Shown one piece after another: positions 4,481 through 5,464 of a DNA stretch of 5,464 nucleotides. The stretch is taken from positions 1-5,464 of the forward strand of contig SCPW01000215.1 of assembly GCA_004298605.1 (NCBI GenBank), in the 5' to 3' direction. Numbering within the stretch: position 1 is the first letter of the stretch; the number at the start of each line of letters is the position of its first letter. The notes under the pieces are model-generated. The model did not search any database. It was not told the origin of the DNA and saw only the letters and a list, made by a program, of their open reading frames with translations. Both the position numbers and the translations under genes were made by a program. The stretch comes from Gallionella sp. Lineage in GTDB: Bacteria; Pseudomonadota; Gammaproteobacteria; Burkholderiales; Gallionellaceae.

Positions 4481-5464
4481 GCTGTCTCGGGCAAAGGCAA
4501 ATCACGCACCATCAGCACGCCCGGAATAGCCGAAATCTGCGCGATCAGTCCGGCTGGGATCGCGCTGTCGGTATCCACCAGCGTGTAAGCCATTTCGCCG
4601 CGCGACTTGTTCATCATGTTATGGATATTGATGCCCGCCTGCGCCAGCGTGGTGGAAATCTGCCCCAGCATATTCGGCACGTTGCTGTTGGCGATGGCCA
4701 GGCGAAATGCCGATTCGCGCGGCATCACCAGCGCCGGGAAATTCACCGTGTTGGTGATATTGCCGTGCTCCAGATACTCGCGCACCTGATCCACCACCAT
4801 CTGCGCACAATTTTCTTCCGCCTCTTCGGTGGAAGCACCGAGGTGCGGCAGTGCCACCACTTTGGGGTTGCCTTGCGTCTTGCTGGTCGGGAAATCGCAT
4901 ACGTAATAGCGGACATGCTTGGCGGCCAGCCCCGCGATGATCGCATCCTCATCGACGATGGCGTCGCGCGAAAAATTCAACAGCACGCTGCCCGCCTTCA
5001 TCGCCTGCACACGCTGGGCGTTAATCAGGCCGCGCGTCGCATCCACCAAGGGCACATGCAAAGAAACGAAATCGCTGTGCTTGAGCAATTCCTCGACGCT
5101 ATGCGCCTTCTTCACCTGCGAAGAGAGGCTCCATGCGCCTTCCACGGTGATCTCCGGGTCGTAGCCATACACCCGCATCCCCAGCGACAGCGCAGTATCC
5201 GCCACCAGCCTTCCGATCGCGCCCAGCCCGATGATGCCCAGCGTGCGCCCGCCCAATTCGGTGCCGGCAAAATTCTTTTTGCCGTCCTCGACCAGCTTGT
5301 GCATGGCCGCATCGTCGCCCTGCAAACCCGCAGTAAATTGCAGCGCGGGCACGATGTTGCGCGAGGCCAGCAACATGCCCGCAATCACCAGTTCCTTCAC
5401 CGCATTGGCGTTCGCTCCCGGCGCATTGAACACCGGCACGCCGCGCGCGCTCATTTTCTTCACC
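4477..5464 (-). CDS. serA: D-3-phosphoglycerate dehydrogenase with ACT domain, 5' end missing
   Basis: NAD-dependent oxidation of 3-phosphoglycerate to 3-phosphohydroxypyruvate, the first step of serine synthesis. About 328 C-terminal residues are visible. The frame enters from the right edge, and the GTG at 5463 is an internal Val, not a start; roughly the first 60-70 residues lie outside. Counting from 5463, substrate-loop sequence VPVFNAPGANANAVKE comes first, then GLGAIG (79-84) of the NAD fold with Asp102 at the end of strand 2, the catalytic Arg region NFSRDAIVDE (Arg166), and LPHLGASTEEAEENCA with catalytic His207. Residues ~253-328 form an ACT domain (LAIANSNVPNMLGQIS...), likely serine-binding. 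Where E. coli SerA has FPTEP with the catalytic Glu, this protein has FPTSKTQG (191-198). The stop overlaps pheA ATG (ATGA), so the two are co-transcribed. Confidence 0.95.
   Translation of the reverse strand, partial: VKKMSARGVPVFNAPGANANAVKELVIAGMLLASRNIVPALQFTAGLQGDDAAMHKLVEDGKKNFAGTELGGRTLGIIGLGAIGRLVADTALSLGMRVYGYDPEITVEGAWSLSSQVKKAHSVEELLKHSDFVSLHVPLVDATRGLINAQRVQAMKAGSVLLNFSRDAIVDEDAIIAGLAAKHVRYYVCDFPTSKTQGNPKVVALPHLGASTEEAEENCAQMVVDQVREYLEHGNITNTVNFPALVMPRESAFRLAIANSNVPNMLGQISTTLAQAGINIHNMMNKSRGEMAYTLVDTDSAIPAGLIAQISAIPGVLMVRDLPLPETA

Noticed and set aside
5461..5463. GTG as the start codon of serA
   Set aside because: The sequence after it begins in the middle of the substrate-binding domain and the frame stays open to the window edge, so it is an internal Val.

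Overview
The window reads almost entirely on the minus strand. It holds a tightly packed aromatic amino acid/serine operon that is transcribed from right to left. The composition is GC-rich, and the P-protein type PheA followed by HisC and TyrA is a gene order known from Betaproteobacteria. The REP-like spacer and the SerA and PheA sequences fit a betaproteobacterium, possibly of the Nitrosomonadales/Gallionella kind. That placement is inference from gene order and sequence style, not from a database search.

Layout in transcription order (right to left): serA, lacking its 5' end (5464-4477), overlaps pheA (4480-3416) by ATGA. A 135-bp spacer follows that carries a twin-hairpin REP-like element (3353-3397). 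Next is hisC (3280-2177), which overlaps the type I-beta DAHP synthase gene (2180-1164) by ATGA. After 46 bp comes a small lower-GC two-gene cassette: a DUF4258-like gene broken by one extra base (1117-853), which overlaps a DUF2283-like gene (856-659) by ATGA. Finally tyrA starts with GTG at 655 and runs off the left edge. No stretch longer than 300 bases lacks a gene, and no tRNA, rRNA, CRISPR array or insertion sequence was seen.

The genes work together. DAHP synthase commits carbon to the shikimate pathway. PheA converts chorismate to prephenate and on to phenylpyruvate. TyrA oxidises prephenate (or arogenate) toward tyrosine. HisC-type aminotransferase can make the final transamination as well as serve histidine synthesis. 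SerA starts serine synthesis from 3-phosphoglycerate. Several of these enzymes carry small-molecule sensing domains: ACT domains on SerA and PheA, and a ferredoxin-like N-terminus on DAHP synthase.

Three things do not fit an ordinary operon. (1) The left end is a perfect 68-bp inverted repeat with a 65-bp spacer. Bases 1-68 are a reversed copy of tyrA sequence at 134-201, so true tyrA sequence ends near base 65. This looks like a fold-back chimera or contig-end artefact, or a rare template-switch event. (2) A toxin-antitoxin-like DUF4258/DUF2283 pair sits between the DAHP synthase gene and tyrA. Its first gene is frameshifted in a GGG run, which fuses the remainder in frame to the DUF2283 gene. 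(3) The pheA-hisC spacer carries a REPIN-like double hairpin with a GTAG head.
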